Below are positions 1 through 8,364 of a stretch of DNA of 64,000 nucleotides, piece after piece. Position 1 is the stretch's first letter; each line of letters begins with the position of its first letter. The stretch lies in assembly GCF_030408595.1 (NCBI RefSeq), contig NZ_CP047080.1:1757247-1821246 (forward strand), read 5' to 3'. The translations under genes and the position numbers were made by a program. The DNA is from Corynebacterium canis (GTDB lineage: Bacteria > Actinomycetota > Actinomycetes > Mycobacteriales > Mycobacteriaceae). Below the pieces are notes generated by a model, which ran no database searches, had not been told where the DNA came from, and was given only the letters and a program-made list of their open reading frames with translations.

Positions 1-480
1 CGCAAAGGCAGTGTATAGCTCCGGGTAGCCCGTCGTTTGTACATTCGAATAGCTGAGCGCTTGACGTGCGGCCTCGAGGATGGGCTGCACGCGCTGGCCC
101 GCCGGGGCGTCGAGAAGCGCGGCTAATTCGGCGGCTGCGGAATGCCCTTCGGCGACGTTCGCCATGCCGAACATACGCTTGAATAACCCGGCGGTGGCCT
201 GCGCTGCCTTCGGGCGCAACGCCGCCACCTGTCGGGAATATTCGGCGAAGGATTGCAGCGCGTCCTCCACGCCCGTGTGGTGCGCCATCTCCGCGTGCAG
301 GTACACGTCGTGCCAGTGCACCACCCCTGGCGGCAAGACGTGCGCCGCCCCTAGACAGGGGTGCTCCGCGACTGTCACCGGCGTCTGATACAGCCTGTCC
401 CAAACGTCGCGGGCTTCCGCGGCCTGCGCGAGGACGTTGTCGGCACGGTGCAAGAGGGCGGTGATCTGCTCGCGGTTCAT
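1..480 (-). CDS. Hypothetical protein, C-terminus outside window
   Basis: Reading leftward from the ATG at 480 there are 160 open codons to the window edge, so the end of the gene is missing. The product starts MNREQITALLHRADNVLAQA and is soluble, mostly helical and rich in Ala and His, with a short HWHDVYLHAEMAHH segment. There is no signal peptide or membrane segment. It diverges from the TetR gene at 566 across an 85-bp gap, the usual layout for a TetR regulator and its target. I do not recognise the family; regulation by the neighbour is inference. Confidence 0.7.
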   Translation of the reverse strand, partial: MNREQITALLHRADNVLAQAAEARDVWDRLYQTPVTVAEHPCLGAAHVLPPGVVHWHDVYLHAEMAHHTGVEDALQSFAEYSRQVAALRPKAAQATAGLFKRMFGMANVAEGHSAAAELAALLDAPAGQRVQPILEAARQALSYSNVQTTGYPELYTAFA

Positions 481-565
481 GGTATTGCATTTTCCCACAC
501 CGAGCGGATATGGAGGCTGGACTATCGGTTATTATGGGGGTGCACGCCGCACGAAAGGAGCCCCA

Positions 566-1135
566 GTGCGTTCCGACGCCCGCGCCCGCCGCCAGCGCAT
601 CATCGAGGCCGCTTGCGAGATTTTTCGCACCCAGCCGGACAATGCGCCGCTCGAAAACATTGCCGAACACGCCGGGGTGGGCATTGCCACGCTCTACCGC
701 AATTTCCCCGACCGCGCGGCCCTGATCCACGCCTGCGCCATACACATGTTCGAGCAGGTTCTTGCGCTGCAAGAGGAGGTGCTGGCGGGTATCGACGCCG
801 CGCCGGAACGCCACTGGTTCCGCTATGTGGACGCGTTTATCACCCTCGGCGTGGGCCCGCTCGCCGCCGCCTTCGCGCCCGATAACCTCAACGAACTCCC
901 GTGCGAACTCGCCGAGCTGCGGGCGCGCGCTTCCCACAACGGCGAGGCGATTATCGACGCCGCGAAACGCCACCGGCTCGTCGCGGGCGACGTGAGCCAC
1001 GAGACCTTTATCGTGGGGTTGCTGGTGGTGGCGCGGCCGCCGGTGCCGGGGGTGCTCACGATTCGCCCGAATATCACCACTGAGCTCGTGGATCTCTATC
1101 TCACCGGCCTCAAGCACGGCCCGCAGCTACGCTGA
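566..1135 (+). CDS. TetR/AcrR family transcriptional regulator
   Basis: Predicted 189-residue DNA-binding repressor. The N-terminal helix-turn-helix is clear: RQRIIEAACEIFRTQ, then ENIAEHAGVGIATLYRNFPD, the TetR recognition-helix signature, at about residues 10-55. The rest is the helical ligand-binding half, whose ligand cannot be inferred. I chose the GTG at 566 because AAAGGAG lies 7 bases upstream and TetR proteins normally begin just before the helix-turn-helix; the longer reading frame from 437 adds 43 unrelated residues. It is divergent from the gene at 480 and sits 5 bp before the HEPN/CBS-like gene, so it is probably cotranscribed with it. Confidence 0.9.
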   Translation: MRSDARARRQRIIEAACEIFRTQPDNAPLENIAEHAGVGIATLYRNFPDRAALIHACAIHMFEQVLALQEEVLAGIDAAPERHWFRYVDAFITLGVGPLAAAFAPDNLNELPCELAELRARASHNGEAIIDAAKRHRLVAGDVSHETFIVGLLVVARPPVPGVLTIRPNITTELVDLYLTGLKHGPQLR

Positions 1136-1140
1136 AAGGC

Positions 1141-1851
1141 ATGAATCGAGCTACTGCTTTTATCGCCGCTTTTAACGACATTGAGCAATACCTCCGCCGC
1201 AATTACGGCAGCCGCAATGCGGAAGGATTTCGAACGCTAGTCCGGATCGCAATGCGGGAGCAGGCGCTCCCCCAACCTCAGGCCGATGCCCTGTTCGCCT
1301 TTGCGGACCTGCGCAACGCCATCAGCCACGGCACCTACCACGAGGGCCGTCCGATCGCCGAACCATTCGAACACACGGTAACGGAGATCGAGGCGCTGCG
1401 GGACCTGATCACCCAACCCCCGACCGCGCTGGCCGTGCTCGGTGAACGCTCCCCCGACGTGGTCACCCTGGCGACCACCATCCACGACGCACTGAAATTG
1501 CTCCACGGCGAAAGCCTGTCCGTGCTCCCCGTGTACGCCAAGAGCTTTATCTTCCTGCTGACCACGGATATGATCGTGCGCTGGGTGGCCGAGGACCTAG
1601 AGGACGATGGCCGCCTCGACGCGCATTCCGTTGGCGACCTCGCCCCCTACGTATCCCCCGCCGATATGGCCTATTTCTCGCGCGCGGATATCAGCGCCGC
1701 CACCGCGATCCACCACTTCACGGACCCCGGGCATTCCGGCCTGCTGCCGCGCGCGATCATCATCACGCCGAAAGGCAGCCCGAAGCAATACCCGCTGCGC
1801 GTGATCGATCGCTCCGAACTGCCCAAATTGGTCCAGGCCCTGGACTTCTAG
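1141..1851 (+). CDS. HEPN-like / CBS-like two-domain protein
   Basis: A 236-residue cytoplasmic protein starting 5 bp after the TetR stop. The N-terminal half (about 1-100) is all-helical and contains LRNAISHGTY; R58-N-A-I-S-H63 matches the Rx4-6H motif of HEPN domains, many of which are RNases or nucleotide-binding toxins. Residues 125-236 resemble a degenerate CBS pair (SLSVLPVYAKSFIFLLTTDMIVRWV, then PKGSPKQYPLRVIDRSELPKL), a fold that often binds adenine nucleotides. A nucleotide-sensing regulator or RNase is plausible but unproven; the domain calls rest on motif reading. The gene converges on hisS with a 6-bp gap. Confidence 0.6.
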   Translation: MNRATAFIAAFNDIEQYLRRNYGSRNAEGFRTLVRIAMREQALPQPQADALFAFADLRNAISHGTYHEGRPIAEPFEHTVTEIEALRDLITQPPTALAVLGERSPDVVTLATTIHDALKLLHGESLSVLPVYAKSFIFLLTTDMIVRWVAEDLEDDGRLDAHSVGDLAPYVSPADMAYFSRADISAATAIHHFTDPGHSGLLPRAIIITPKGSPKQYPLRVIDRSELPKLVQALDF

Positions 1852-1857
1852 GGAGTT

Positions 1858-3141
1858 TTAGCCGCGCTCCAGGCGCGCCTGCAGGTGGCGCACCACATCC
1901 GCCAGCGCGACGGTGGTTTGCTCGTGCGCCTGCAGGTCTTTCACCGCGACCTCGCCGGCCTCCAGCTCGCGGTCACCGAGCACCAGTGCGAATTGCGCGC
2001 CCGCCCGGTCCGCGCCCTTCATGGCGCCCTTTAAGCCGCGGTCGCCATAGGACATATCCGCCGAGACGGAAGCGGCACGCAATTGATCCACCAGGCGCAC
2101 CATCTCGCGCTTGGCTGCCGCGCCCAAGGCCACGCCGTACACGTCCACCCGGCGACCCGCGCTTGCCGAAACCCCCTCCGCCTGCATCGCCAGCAATGTG
2201 CGATCCACGCCGAGGCCGAACCCGATGCCGGAAAGGTCCTGGCCGCCGAGTTGGGACATCAAACCGTCATAACGGCCGCCGCCGCCAATGCCGGATTGCG
2301 CGCCCAGCCCATCGTGCACAAATTCGAAACAGGTCTTGGTGTAGTAGTCCAAACCACGCACCATGCGCGGATTGATCTCAAAGGCCACGCCGAGATCCGT
2401 AAGCAACCCGGTGACGGTTTCAAAGTGCTCGCGGGTCTCCGGGGACAGGTAATCCAGCATCAATGGCGCATCGGCGGTCATTTCGCGCACCGCGGGGCGC
2501 TTATCGTCCAGCACGCGCAGCGGGTTGATCTCCGCGCGGCGGCGGGTTTCCTCATCCAGCGGCAATGCGAACAGGAATTCCTGCAGCTTCTCGCGGTACG
2601 CCGGCCGGCACGTCGCATCGCCCAAACTGGTGAGCTCCAGGCGGTATTGGGTGAGCCCCACCGAGGCGAAACAACGATCCGCCAGCGCGATCACCTCCGC
2701 ATCGAGCGCGGGATCGTCCACACCGATGGCCTCCACGCCGACCTGTTGCAATTGCCGGTACCGCCCCGCCTGCGGCCGCTCATAGCGGAAAAACGGGCCG
2801 GAGTACGCGAGCTTGACGGGGAGCGCCCCACGGTCGAGCCCGTGTTCGATTACCGCGCGCATCACGCCCGCCGTCCCCTCGGGGCGCAGAGTCACAGAAC
2901 GCTCGCCGCGATCCGCAAACGTATACATTTCTTTACTGACGACGTCCGTCGACTCACCGACACCACGTGCGAACAGCGCCGTATCCTCGAAGATGGGCAA
3001 TTCGATGTGCTCATAGCCTGCGGCATGGGCGTGACCGGTGAACCTATCGCGCACGGCTAAAAACTCGGACGATGCCGGGGGCACATAGTCCGGCACCCCC
3101 TTGGGGGCAGTGAACGATTGCAGCTTCTTGGATGTAGTCAC
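1858..3141 (-). CDS. hisS: Histidyl-tRNA synthetase
   Basis: Class II aminoacyl-tRNA synthetase that charges tRNA-His in the cytoplasm; 427 residues, the normal bacterial length. Motif 2 is seen in [17 protein letters not shown] (about 117-133), and the histidine-specific RGLDYYT signature lies at 262-268. Motif 3 is in [14 protein letters not shown]. The C-terminal 90 residues form the anticodon-binding domain ([20 protein letters not shown]). It lies 9 bp downstream of the metallo-beta-lactamase gene and is probably cotranscribed with it, an order conserved in corynebacteria next to rel. Confidence 0.98.
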   Translation of the reverse strand: MTTSKKLQSFTAPKGVPDYVPPASSEFLAVRDRFTGHAHAAGYEHIELPIFEDTALFARGVGESTDVVSKEMYTFADRGERSVTLRPEGTAGVMRAVIEHGLDRGALPVKLAYSGPFFRYERPQAGRYRQLQQVGVEAIGVDDPALDAEVIALADRCFASVGLTQYRLELTSLGDATCRPAYREKLQEFLFALPLDEETRRRAEINPLRVLDDKRPAVREMTADAPLMLDYLSPETREHFETVTGLLTDLGVAFEINPRMVRGLDYYTKTCFEFVHDGLGAQSGIGGGGRYDGLMSQLGGQDLSGIGFGLGVDRTLLAMQAEGVSASAGRRVDVYGVALGAAAKREMVRLVDQLRAASVSADMSYGDRGLKGAMKGADRAGAQFALVLGDRELEAGEVAVKDLQAHEQTTVALADVVRHLQARLERG

Positions 3142-3150
3142 GAATGAAGA

Positions 3151-3792
3151 TTATACGACCAAACCCTGCAGATACGGATTCCGCGCCCGCTCCGCACGCA
3201 TCGTGGTCACGGGCCCGTGACCTGGCAACAGATGCAACGCGTCCGGCAACGCCAACACCGGTCCCGCCAGCGTACGGCGCATCGCCTCCGGATCCGAATG
3301 CAAAATATCCGTCCGGCCCACCGAGCCCTGGAACACCACATCGCCGGTGAAACAGACCTCGTCGCCCTCCAACATGACGCTGCCCGGCGAATGCCCCGGC
3401 GCATGCCGAACGGCGTATTCCGAACCCACCACATCGATAACATCGCCGTCGCCGTAGAAGCGTAAGTCTTGCACGGGCGGCATGTTCGCGGCGTCGAAAA
3501 GCATTGCGGTGTGCGGGGCGACGCCGACGTCGGGGTTCATAATCATAAAGGCGTCATCCTCATGAATAAACACCGGCACACCGAACTTACGTCCTACGGC
3601 GGCGTTACGCGTGTGGTCGATATGCCCGTGCGTGAGCAACACCTTATCAACCACAAGCCCCTGATCAGCGACAATCTTGCTGATGCGCTCCTCCGAATAC
3701 ATGCCGGGGTCGATGATGACCACGTGCCCCTCATTGACAATCAGATAACAATTAGTCTTAAACGGCCCGGCGGCAAAGCCCTGAATCTCCAT
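3151..3792 (-). CDS. MBL-fold metallo-hydrolase (glyoxalase II-like)
   Basis: Predicted 213-residue zinc hydrolase of the metallo-beta-lactamase superfamily. The metal-binding signature THGHIDH is at 54-60; further ligands lie in RHAPGHSPG, FTGDVVFQGSVGRTD and LLPGHGP, as in hydroxyacylglutathione hydrolase-like proteins. Actinobacteria lack glutathione, so the substrate is probably another thioester. The start at 3792 (MEIQGFAAGP) has an AGGGTGG ribosome site upstream; an in-frame start at 3849 adds 19 residues unlike the family. It precedes hisS on the same strand. Confidence 0.9.
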   Translation of the reverse strand: MEIQGFAAGPFKTNCYLIVNEGHVVIIDPGMYSEERISKIVADQGLVVDKVLLTHGHIDHTRNAAVGRKFGVPVFIHEDDAFMIMNPDVGVAPHTAMLFDAANMPPVQDLRFYGDGDVIDVVGSEYAVRHAPGHSPGSVMLEGDEVCFTGDVVFQGSVGRTDILHSDPEAMRRTLAGPVLALPDALHLLPGHGPVTTMRAERARNPYLQGLVV

Positions 3793-3894
3793 GAAGACCA
3801 CCCTAAAGGTTGAGCCTAACCCACCGCTACAATAGCCTCGGCAATACAATAATCTGCAAGTAACGAGCTCAACACCATAAGGACTGTTTACAAG

Positions 3895-4737
3895 GTGAGC
3901 AATAAGGAACGCCGCACAGAAGCACTGCGCGAGCTTGAACGAGAATTAAAGTCCCGCGACCGCGCCGAAAAAACCAAACCACTCGGGGTAGTTTTCGCTT
4001 CCGTGGCGGTCATCCTGGCAATCGTCGGCGGCATCTGGTGGGCCACCACCAGCGGAAACAGCGACGACGAAGAAACCACCGCCAGCTCCAGCAGCACCAC
4101 CTCCCCCGCGGAAACCGCCCTGGAACCCGTATCCACAAAACGGCCCACCGCGCTGCCCGAAACCGTCACCTGCACCTATAACGACGCCGGCGACCCCGCA
4201 CGGGAAGTAAGCAAACCGCCGACGGAAAACGTGTCCACCCAAGGGACCGTGGAGGTGGAATTGGACACCAGCGCAGGCAAAATCGGCATGAAGCTGGATC
4301 GGTCCGTATCCCCCTGCACGGTGAACGCCATCGAGCACTTGGCTAAAGAAAAATACTACGATGACACGATCTGCCACCGCCTGACCAGCTCCGGGCTGCA
4401 CGTGCTGCAATGCGGCGACCCGAGCGGCACCGGATCGGGCGGACCCGGATTCCAATTTGCCAACGAACACCCGACCGACAGCGCCACGCAATCCGCAACC
4501 GTCAACTACGGCCGCGGGACGATCGCCATGGCCAACGCCGGCAAAGACACCAATGGTTCGCAGTTCTTCCTGAACTACGGGGACTCCCCGCTGCCGACCG
4601 ACTACACCTACTTCGGGCAAATCAATGAGGAAGGCCTGAAAACCCTGGATAAAATCGCCGAAACCGGCGTAAAGGACGGGGCACCGGATGGCGCGCCCGC
4701 CGAAGAAGTAAAGATCAAGACGGCCTCGGTCAAGTAG
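3895..4737 (+). CDS. Membrane-anchored cyclophilin-type peptidyl-prolyl isomerase
   Basis: Catalyses proline cis-trans isomerisation, here probably outside the membrane. The 280-residue product has a charged cytoplasmic N-terminus, one membrane segment at about 30-49 (GVVFASVAVILAIVGGIWWA), a Thr/Ser/Glu-rich linker, and a cyclophilin domain from about 104 to the end. Family motifs are ICHRL, GRGTIAMANAGKDTNGSQFF and YTYFGQI. The start is GTG at 3895. It diverges from the metallo-hydrolase and, in related genomes, stands next to rel; here about 10 kb of accessory DNA separates them. Confidence 0.93.
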   Translation: MSNKERRTEALRELERELKSRDRAEKTKPLGVVFASVAVILAIVGGIWWATTSGNSDDEETTASSSSTTSPAETALEPVSTKRPTALPETVTCTYNDAGDPAREVSKPPTENVSTQGTVEVELDTSAGKIGMKLDRSVSPCTVNAIEHLAKEKYYDDTICHRLTSSGLHVLQCGDPSGTGSGGPGFQFANEHPTDSATQSATVNYGRGTIAMANAGKDTNGSQFFLNYGDSPLPTDYTYFGQINEEGLKTLDKIAETGVKDGAPDGAPAEEVKIKTASVK

Positions 4738-4754
4738 ATCGCAGCACGCGCAAC

Positions 4755-4774
4755 GCCTCCTGGAAACAGGGGGC
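4755..4774 (+). terminator. Hairpin after cyclophilin gene
   Basis: GCCTCCTG, a GAAA loop and CAGGGGGC form an 8-bp stem (one G-U pair) 17 bases after the stop codon. No strong T-run follows, so it may be a weak terminator or an RNA-stabilising hairpin. Confidence 0.4.
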
Positions 4775-4897
4775 TTAGCTATTGATTGCCAGAGATGGTT
4801 CTCATAATAATCTCAGCACATATGTACTAGTAGTGCACAATATATCGGAGTTCGCCGCGTGCCATTGAGTTGTGAACTTCTTTGATTGTTCTTGGTT

Positions 4898-5989
4898 TTA
4901 TTGTACTTGGTTTTGTGGGGTTGGTGGTGGTGTTCCGATTTTGATGCCGACGGTGGCTGGTGGTGGTTGGAACATGGATCGTGGTGGGCGTCGTTGGGGG
5001 TAGGTGTTGTAGTAGATTTCTTCCTTTGCTTTGCGGTGTTTGAGTAGTGGTTTCCATTCGCCGGTGTAGACCTGTTGTGGGGTGAATCCGGCGAGGCCGC
5101 TGTGTGGGTCGTGGTTGTTGTAGGCGTCGATGATGGAGGCCATGGTGTTGGCGGCGGCCTTGATATTGGGGTAGCTGGTTAAGGCGTAGCGGTGGTGTTT
5201 GAGTGTGCGGTGGGAGGATTCTTCGAAAGGGTTGTCGTTGGATACTCCGGGGCGGATGAGTGAGAGTTCTACGCCGTTAGCGTCGAGCATTTGGCGCATT
5301 TGGGTGGAGGTCATGACAGCACCGTTGTCGGTGTGCAGGACTCGGACCTTGGCGTGGTTGAGCTGCTCGGCGGCGATGACTTGGGCGATGAGGTCGGTGG
5401 CGATGTGTTTGTCTTGGCGCAGTTGTACGGTGTGGCCGACGATTTTACGGGAGTGCAAGTCCAGCACGGTGTAGAGGTGAAATCCCTTGGTCATAAAGGA
5501 TCCGGGGAGCCAGGTGATATCCCAGCACAGGACTTCGCCGGGCCGTGTCGCGGTCACTATGCGTGGTGGTTGCGGCGCCCGTGGCGCGCCGTGGCGCAGC
5601 GGGTCTGGCACCGTTTTGATTTCATTGTTCACGCGGTAAAACGTCCGCAATGAGCCGAGCAAGGGCTCCTCGGAATCGACATGGCTGAAAAAGATTTTAT
5701 AGACCGATAATCCCTGCTCACGACCGTCGCGAAGCAATGCGGCGATACGTTGACGCTCCGGGGCGCTAATCGTTTTCGGCGGCGCGGCCTTTGGGTGTTG
5801 TGGTGGTTTCTTCGGCCGCGGATGCCGCCGGTAATACAGGGTTGTTTTCGCAAGCCCAAGCAGCTTCAACGCCGCGTTTTGGGTATAGCCAGCCGCCGCA
5901 AGCAACTCTAAAATATGGTCTTCAAGCTTAACGAACTCATCGAAATCGGCTTGCTGCTCTGGGGAAAGTTTCCGGCCACCACGCATCAA
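4898..5989 (-). CDS. IS3-like transposase, catalytic subunit (OrfB)
   Basis: DDE transposase of 363 residues that cuts and joins the element ends. An N-terminal helix-turn-helix (about 35-55, TQNAALKLLGLAKTTLYYRR) precedes an rve-type integrase core: first Asp D157 in CWDITW, second D221 in HTDNG, and the glutamate at E256/E257 in NPFEES, a D-D-(35)-E spacing. The last 40 residues are Pro-rich. The start overlaps the end of OrfA by 4 bases (ATGA), which suggests coupled translation rather than the frameshift used by many IS3 elements. Confidence 0.93.
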   Translation of the reverse strand: MMRGGRKLSPEQQADFDEFVKLEDHILELLAAAGYTQNAALKLLGLAKTTLYYRRHPRPKKPPQHPKAAPPKTISAPERQRIAALLRDGREQGLSVYKIFFSHVDSEEPLLGSLRTFYRVNNEIKTVPDPLRHGAPRAPQPPRIVTATRPGEVLCWDITWLPGSFMTKGFHLYTVLDLHSRKIVGHTVQLRQDKHIATDLIAQVIAAEQLNHAKVRVLHTDNGAVMTSTQMRQMLDANGVELSLIRPGVSNDNPFEESSHRTLKHHRYALTSYPNIKAAANTMASIIDAYNNHDPHSGLAGFTPQQVYTGEWKPLLKHRKAKEEIYYNTYPQRRPPRSMFQPPPATVGIKIGTPPPTPQNQVQ

Positions 5990-6486
5990 CGATCGGTATA
6001 TTTTTGCATGGCGGCGATAGCTTTTCCCATCGCCTCCACCGCCTTGGCATGCGCAGTGGTGGCAGCATCCTTATCCGCAACCACCTTTTCCAATTCAGCG
6101 ATCCGCGCCTCCAATTTGGCGTGACGTGTTTCCCACTTCGCGCGCGCAGTCTCCCACTTCGCGCGCTCGGTCTCCAGCTTCGCACGCTCCGCCCCCAGCT
6201 CGGCGTTAAGCGCCTCCAACTCCTGATTGCGCTGTGTCAGCCGAGAAAACTCCACGATATTTTCATCACTCATAGGAATATTTTCTCGCGGTGTTAACCC
6301 GATGTCGAGCGTGCCCGCCGCAAGCTGCCGCCGCCACAAATACAACTGCCTCGGCGTCACCCCGGCCGCCCGGAGGAACTCTCCCTTCAGACCATGCTTG
6401 GTCTCCGCATGGGCCAACACGATCTCCCGGCGCTGCTCCGCAGTAAACGTCCGGTCCGGATCTACCGGAGGGATCTGTACAGACAT
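5986..6486 (-). CDS. IS3-like transposase, HTH and coiled-coil subunit (OrfA)
   Basis: A 166-residue DNA-binding partner of the transposase. Residues about 14-55 form a helix-turn-helix (EQRREIVLAHAETK, then AGVTPRQLYLWRRQ). Residues about 75-150 are a long heptad-rich coiled coil with repeats such as AKWETARAKWETRHAKLEAR, longer than the usual IS3 OrfA leucine zipper. It overlaps OrfB by 4 bases. A tandem duplicated dyad lies just upstream at 6501-6552. Confidence 0.88.
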   Translation of the reverse strand: MSVQIPPVDPDRTFTAEQRREIVLAHAETKHGLKGEFLRAAGVTPRQLYLWRRQLAAGTLDIGLTPRENIPMSDENIVEFSRLTQRNQELEALNAELGAERAKLETERAKWETARAKWETRHAKLEARIAELEKVVADKDAATTAHAKAVEAMGKAIAAMQKYTDR

Positions 6487-6500
6487 CTTGAACCTTCCTT

Positions 6501-6552
6501 CCTCATCCCCATGACCATCACGGGGACCTCATCCCCATGACCATCACGGGGA
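6501..6552. repeat. Two tandem 26-bp dyads upstream of transposase genes
   Basis: Two identical 26-bp copies (6501-6526, 6527-6552) lie 15 bp upstream of the OrfA start, inside the element. Each holds an interrupted dyad with arms CCCCATGA and TCACGGGG (7 of 8 positions complementary). The position suits an operator or leader hairpins that limit transposase expression; this is inference. Confidence 0.7.
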
Positions 6553-6640
6553 AGCTTCCGAAAGTTCACATCTTCAATGGCAAAGTACGGTTTGCGGATA
6601 GACTTTCGGATAAAGCGCTCAAGTTTTTTAAAAGGTTCTC

Positions 6641-6669
6641 TTGCTTTTTTGCGAAACCCGGGCTACCTT
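6641..6669 (+). promoter_or_regulatory. Promoter of the small secreted protein gene
   Basis: TTGCTT (6641-6646), a 17-bp spacer and TACCTT (6664-6669) lie 41 bp before the start codon at 6710. Spacing is ideal for a housekeeping sigma factor; both hexamers differ from consensus. Confidence 0.5.
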
Positions 6670-6709
6670 AAAGCTCAGCTCGCTAAAACTCAAGACGAAA
6701 GGCGTGTTC

Positions 6710-6967
6710 ATGAAATTGCTTACCCGCAAGGGCCTCACCGCTGCAATGGCTGCCGTTGCTATCTCGATGACCTCCGTTACGGCTGCACCGGTCGCATTCG
6801 CGCAGGACTCTTCCTCCACCACGAAGGGCGACAAGGACAGCAAGGATAGCACCAACGCCCTCGAAAGCATCGTGGACGCTATCGAACTCGTTGCTCGACT
6901 CTTCGGCGGCATCACCAAGCTGCAGGGCAACTTTGATAAGTTCTTCAAGGGCCTTGGCTCCGCCTAA
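6710..6967 (+). CDS. Small secreted protein with C-terminal amphipathic helix
   Basis: An 85-residue precursor. A typical signal peptide runs from MKLLTRKGL to AFA (cleavage about 31/32, before QDSS), leaving about 54 residues. The mature part starts with a hydrophilic Ser/Thr/Lys/Asp stretch, then a helical segment ALESIVDAIELVARLFGGI and a tail ending FDKFFKGLGSA. Its size and amphipathic helix recall corynebacterial porin or pore-forming peptides, but those known to me (PorA/PorH type) lack signal peptides, so this is only a resemblance. ATG at 6710 is chosen because the signal peptide starts there. Own promoter and terminator frame the gene. Confidence 0.75.
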   Translation: MKLLTRKGLTAAMAAVAISMTSVTAAPVAFAQDSSSTTKGDKDSKDSTNALESIVDAIELVARLFGGITKLQGNFDKFFKGLGSA

Positions 6968-6990
6968 ACACGGCAACGAAGACTAGTTTC

Positions 6991-7024
6991 CCACTCAGCG
7001 CATACCAAGCTGGGTGGTTTTTTA
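6991..7024 (+). terminator. Rho-independent terminator
   Basis: CCACTCAGC and GCTGGGTGG pair across a 9-base loop (one G-U) and run into TTTTTTA, 23 bp after the small secreted protein gene. Confidence 0.85.
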
Positions 7025-7356
7025 TTGGGTTCGGGGTGTCGGGTTGGACAGATGCCCGCATCCTTTTTCTGAGAATTAGCTGAATTACACGCTTGTTGAC
7101 GCGTCAAAAGACGCGACGCAGATCATCTAAGGCAAAACGCCCCCATTACTGGTGGCGCACAAAGAAATCTGGGCCGAGTTGGGGCCGAACCCCAGCGACA
7201 GGCCCAGCGGCTGCGTTCTAGGTCGCGGGCGGCGCGGTCAGCGACGCAGCACTGGTCTCAGCCATAGATCTCACTTGCGTGGATTTGGGCAAACCGGAAA
7301 CGAACAACAATCGTGATAAGATTAGACGTACCTAAACCTTAGCGTGAGGAGCGCGC
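7025..7356. other. Gene-free stretch before the cupin gene
   Basis: No supported gene. Near the end, TTAG and CTAA arms (7324-7337) just before the cupin gene give a small dyad that faintly resembles a DtxR half-site pair; the match is too weak to claim. Confidence 0.4.
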
Positions 7357-7710
7357 ATGTCGCATACCAGCAATTTGTCAGAATCTATTGTCGCTACGGA
7401 TGTTTACCGTGATCTCCCCGTCGTGAAGGATTCCACGACATCGCGGGTGCTAGTAAATAATTCCTTGCTACGCCACGTGATGTTCTCCATGGATACTGGC
7501 CAGGTCTTAACTGAGCATTCCTCCCCTCGGGCTGTCATCGTCAATATTCTGGCAGGCAAACTCGCGTTCACTATTGACGGTGTTGTCCACGAGGTTGAAG
7601 CTGGCGATGTTATCTACTTAGCCCCCAATGAACGACACGCGGTTGAAGCACTCGACAAGACGTACATGTCGCTGACACTGGTTGTGGCCGAAGATGGCGG
7701 CGATAAGTAA
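7357..7710 (+). CDS. Cupin-domain protein
   Basis: A 117-residue single-domain cupin. The conserved beta-barrel is seen in LTEHSSPRAVIVNILAGKLA (motif 1 region) and EAGDVIYLAPNERHAVEA (motif 2 with GD and H). Metal ligands are reduced compared with classical cupins: the motif 1 HxH is replaced by EHSS, and one His remains in motif 2. Small cupins of this type occur near redox or detoxification genes; no substrate can be named. A ribosome site GTGAGGAG lies just upstream. Base composition is lower in GC than the core genes, in line with the surrounding accessory block. Confidence 0.85.
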   Translation: MSHTSNLSESIVATDVYRDLPVVKDSTTSRVLVNNSLLRHVMFSMDTGQVLTEHSSPRAVIVNILAGKLAFTIDGVVHEVEAGDVIYLAPNERHAVEALDKTYMSLTLVVAEDGGDK

Positions 7711-8013
7711 ACCAAAGGAAACTCGCCTGTAAGGCCACTGTCCCCTAGCCAAAATGAGGAAAACTGTGCTACACCCCGGCAGGCTGGAAATGACCACGGC
7801 CCTACCGGAGTACTCCAGGCTAGCTAGCAACGATACGGTGGCGGAATCTGACCCTGGGGTGGGTTAAACCGCATCCTTGCTACTAGCCAAACAACTGGGG
7901 GCTATGCCAGTGGGATCCCAACCCACAAGGCTCTCACGCACTTGCCACCGTACTGGAGCGTTTCCCAACACAACTGGGCTTCACCGTCCGCAAAACTCGA
8001 CACAATTCAGGGG
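7711..8013. other. Gene-free stretch after the cupin gene
   Basis: No open frame with coding character. It looks like decayed sequence and ends at the left inverted repeat of the MITE-like element at 8014. Confidence 0.4.
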
Positions 8014-8330
8014 TTTATTCACGGGGCCTGTTTGGGTGAACTAGAATCCCGCCCACTGCACATCTGCTGCCATCCGTGTGCATGCAGATGTGCCTGAGGC
8101 GGATCCTGCACTGTCGCGTTTCCCCAGGATAATTCGACCCGAAAGTAAGGCAGATCCTGCGCGGCAAGGCAGATCGTACAGGGGCGTTTGGGGCGGAATC
8201 CGGCGGTGCGCAACCAATGTTATTTTCAGCGTTTTCCAAGCAACCGTTACCGATGGCGCGCACCAACGACTCGGCTCGGCGCAATTTTTTTGGAGCGTGC
8301 TTGTTCACCCAAACAAACACCGTGAATAAA
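8014..8330. mobile_element. 317-bp MITE-like element with 28-bp terminal inverted repeats
   Basis: The two ends are 28-bp inverted repeats matching at 25 positions: the left starts TTTATTCACGG and ends TGTTTGGGTGAAC, and the right (8303-8330) is its complement with three differences. No gene lies inside. The interior carries GATGTGCCTGAGGCGGATCC and GTTTCCCCAGG, words shared with the repeat cluster near 29.6 kb. No target duplication is obvious. The ends do not match the IS3-like element, so a transposase elsewhere would be needed. Confidence 0.65.
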
Positions 8331-8364
8331 CTTCCAGCTCTCACCTAATGACAACGTGATCTGC

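Larger units (their letters stand above)
4860..6582 (-). mobile_element. IS3-like insertion sequence with two overlapping genes
   Basis: A complete two-gene insertion sequence, about 1.72 kb, read leftward. Its ends are imperfect inverted repeats: reading inward, the left end (4860-4880) begins TGCCATTGAG and continues TGTGAACTT, and the right end (6582-6562) begins TGCCATTGAA and continues TGTGAACTT. TG...CA tips are typical of IS3. No target-site duplication is visible (GCG on the left, AAG on the right), so insertion may be old or followed by rearrangement. Both genes are open and the catalytic triad is present, so it could still be active. Confidence 0.85.

Noticed and set aside
361..885. 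Plus-strand frame overlapping the TetR gene
   Set aside because: Out-of-frame shadow, Arg/Pro-rich, conflicts with the clear TetR reading frame.
2083..3060. Long plus-strand frame opposite hisS
   Set aside because: Antisense shadow of a clear synthetase gene, typical of high-GC DNA.
4850..6592. Target-site duplication of the IS element
   Set aside because: Flanking bases do not match at 3 or 4 positions.
7324..7344. DtxR box before the cupin gene
   Set aside because: Only the TTAG/CTAA arms agree; the centre does not fit the consensus.
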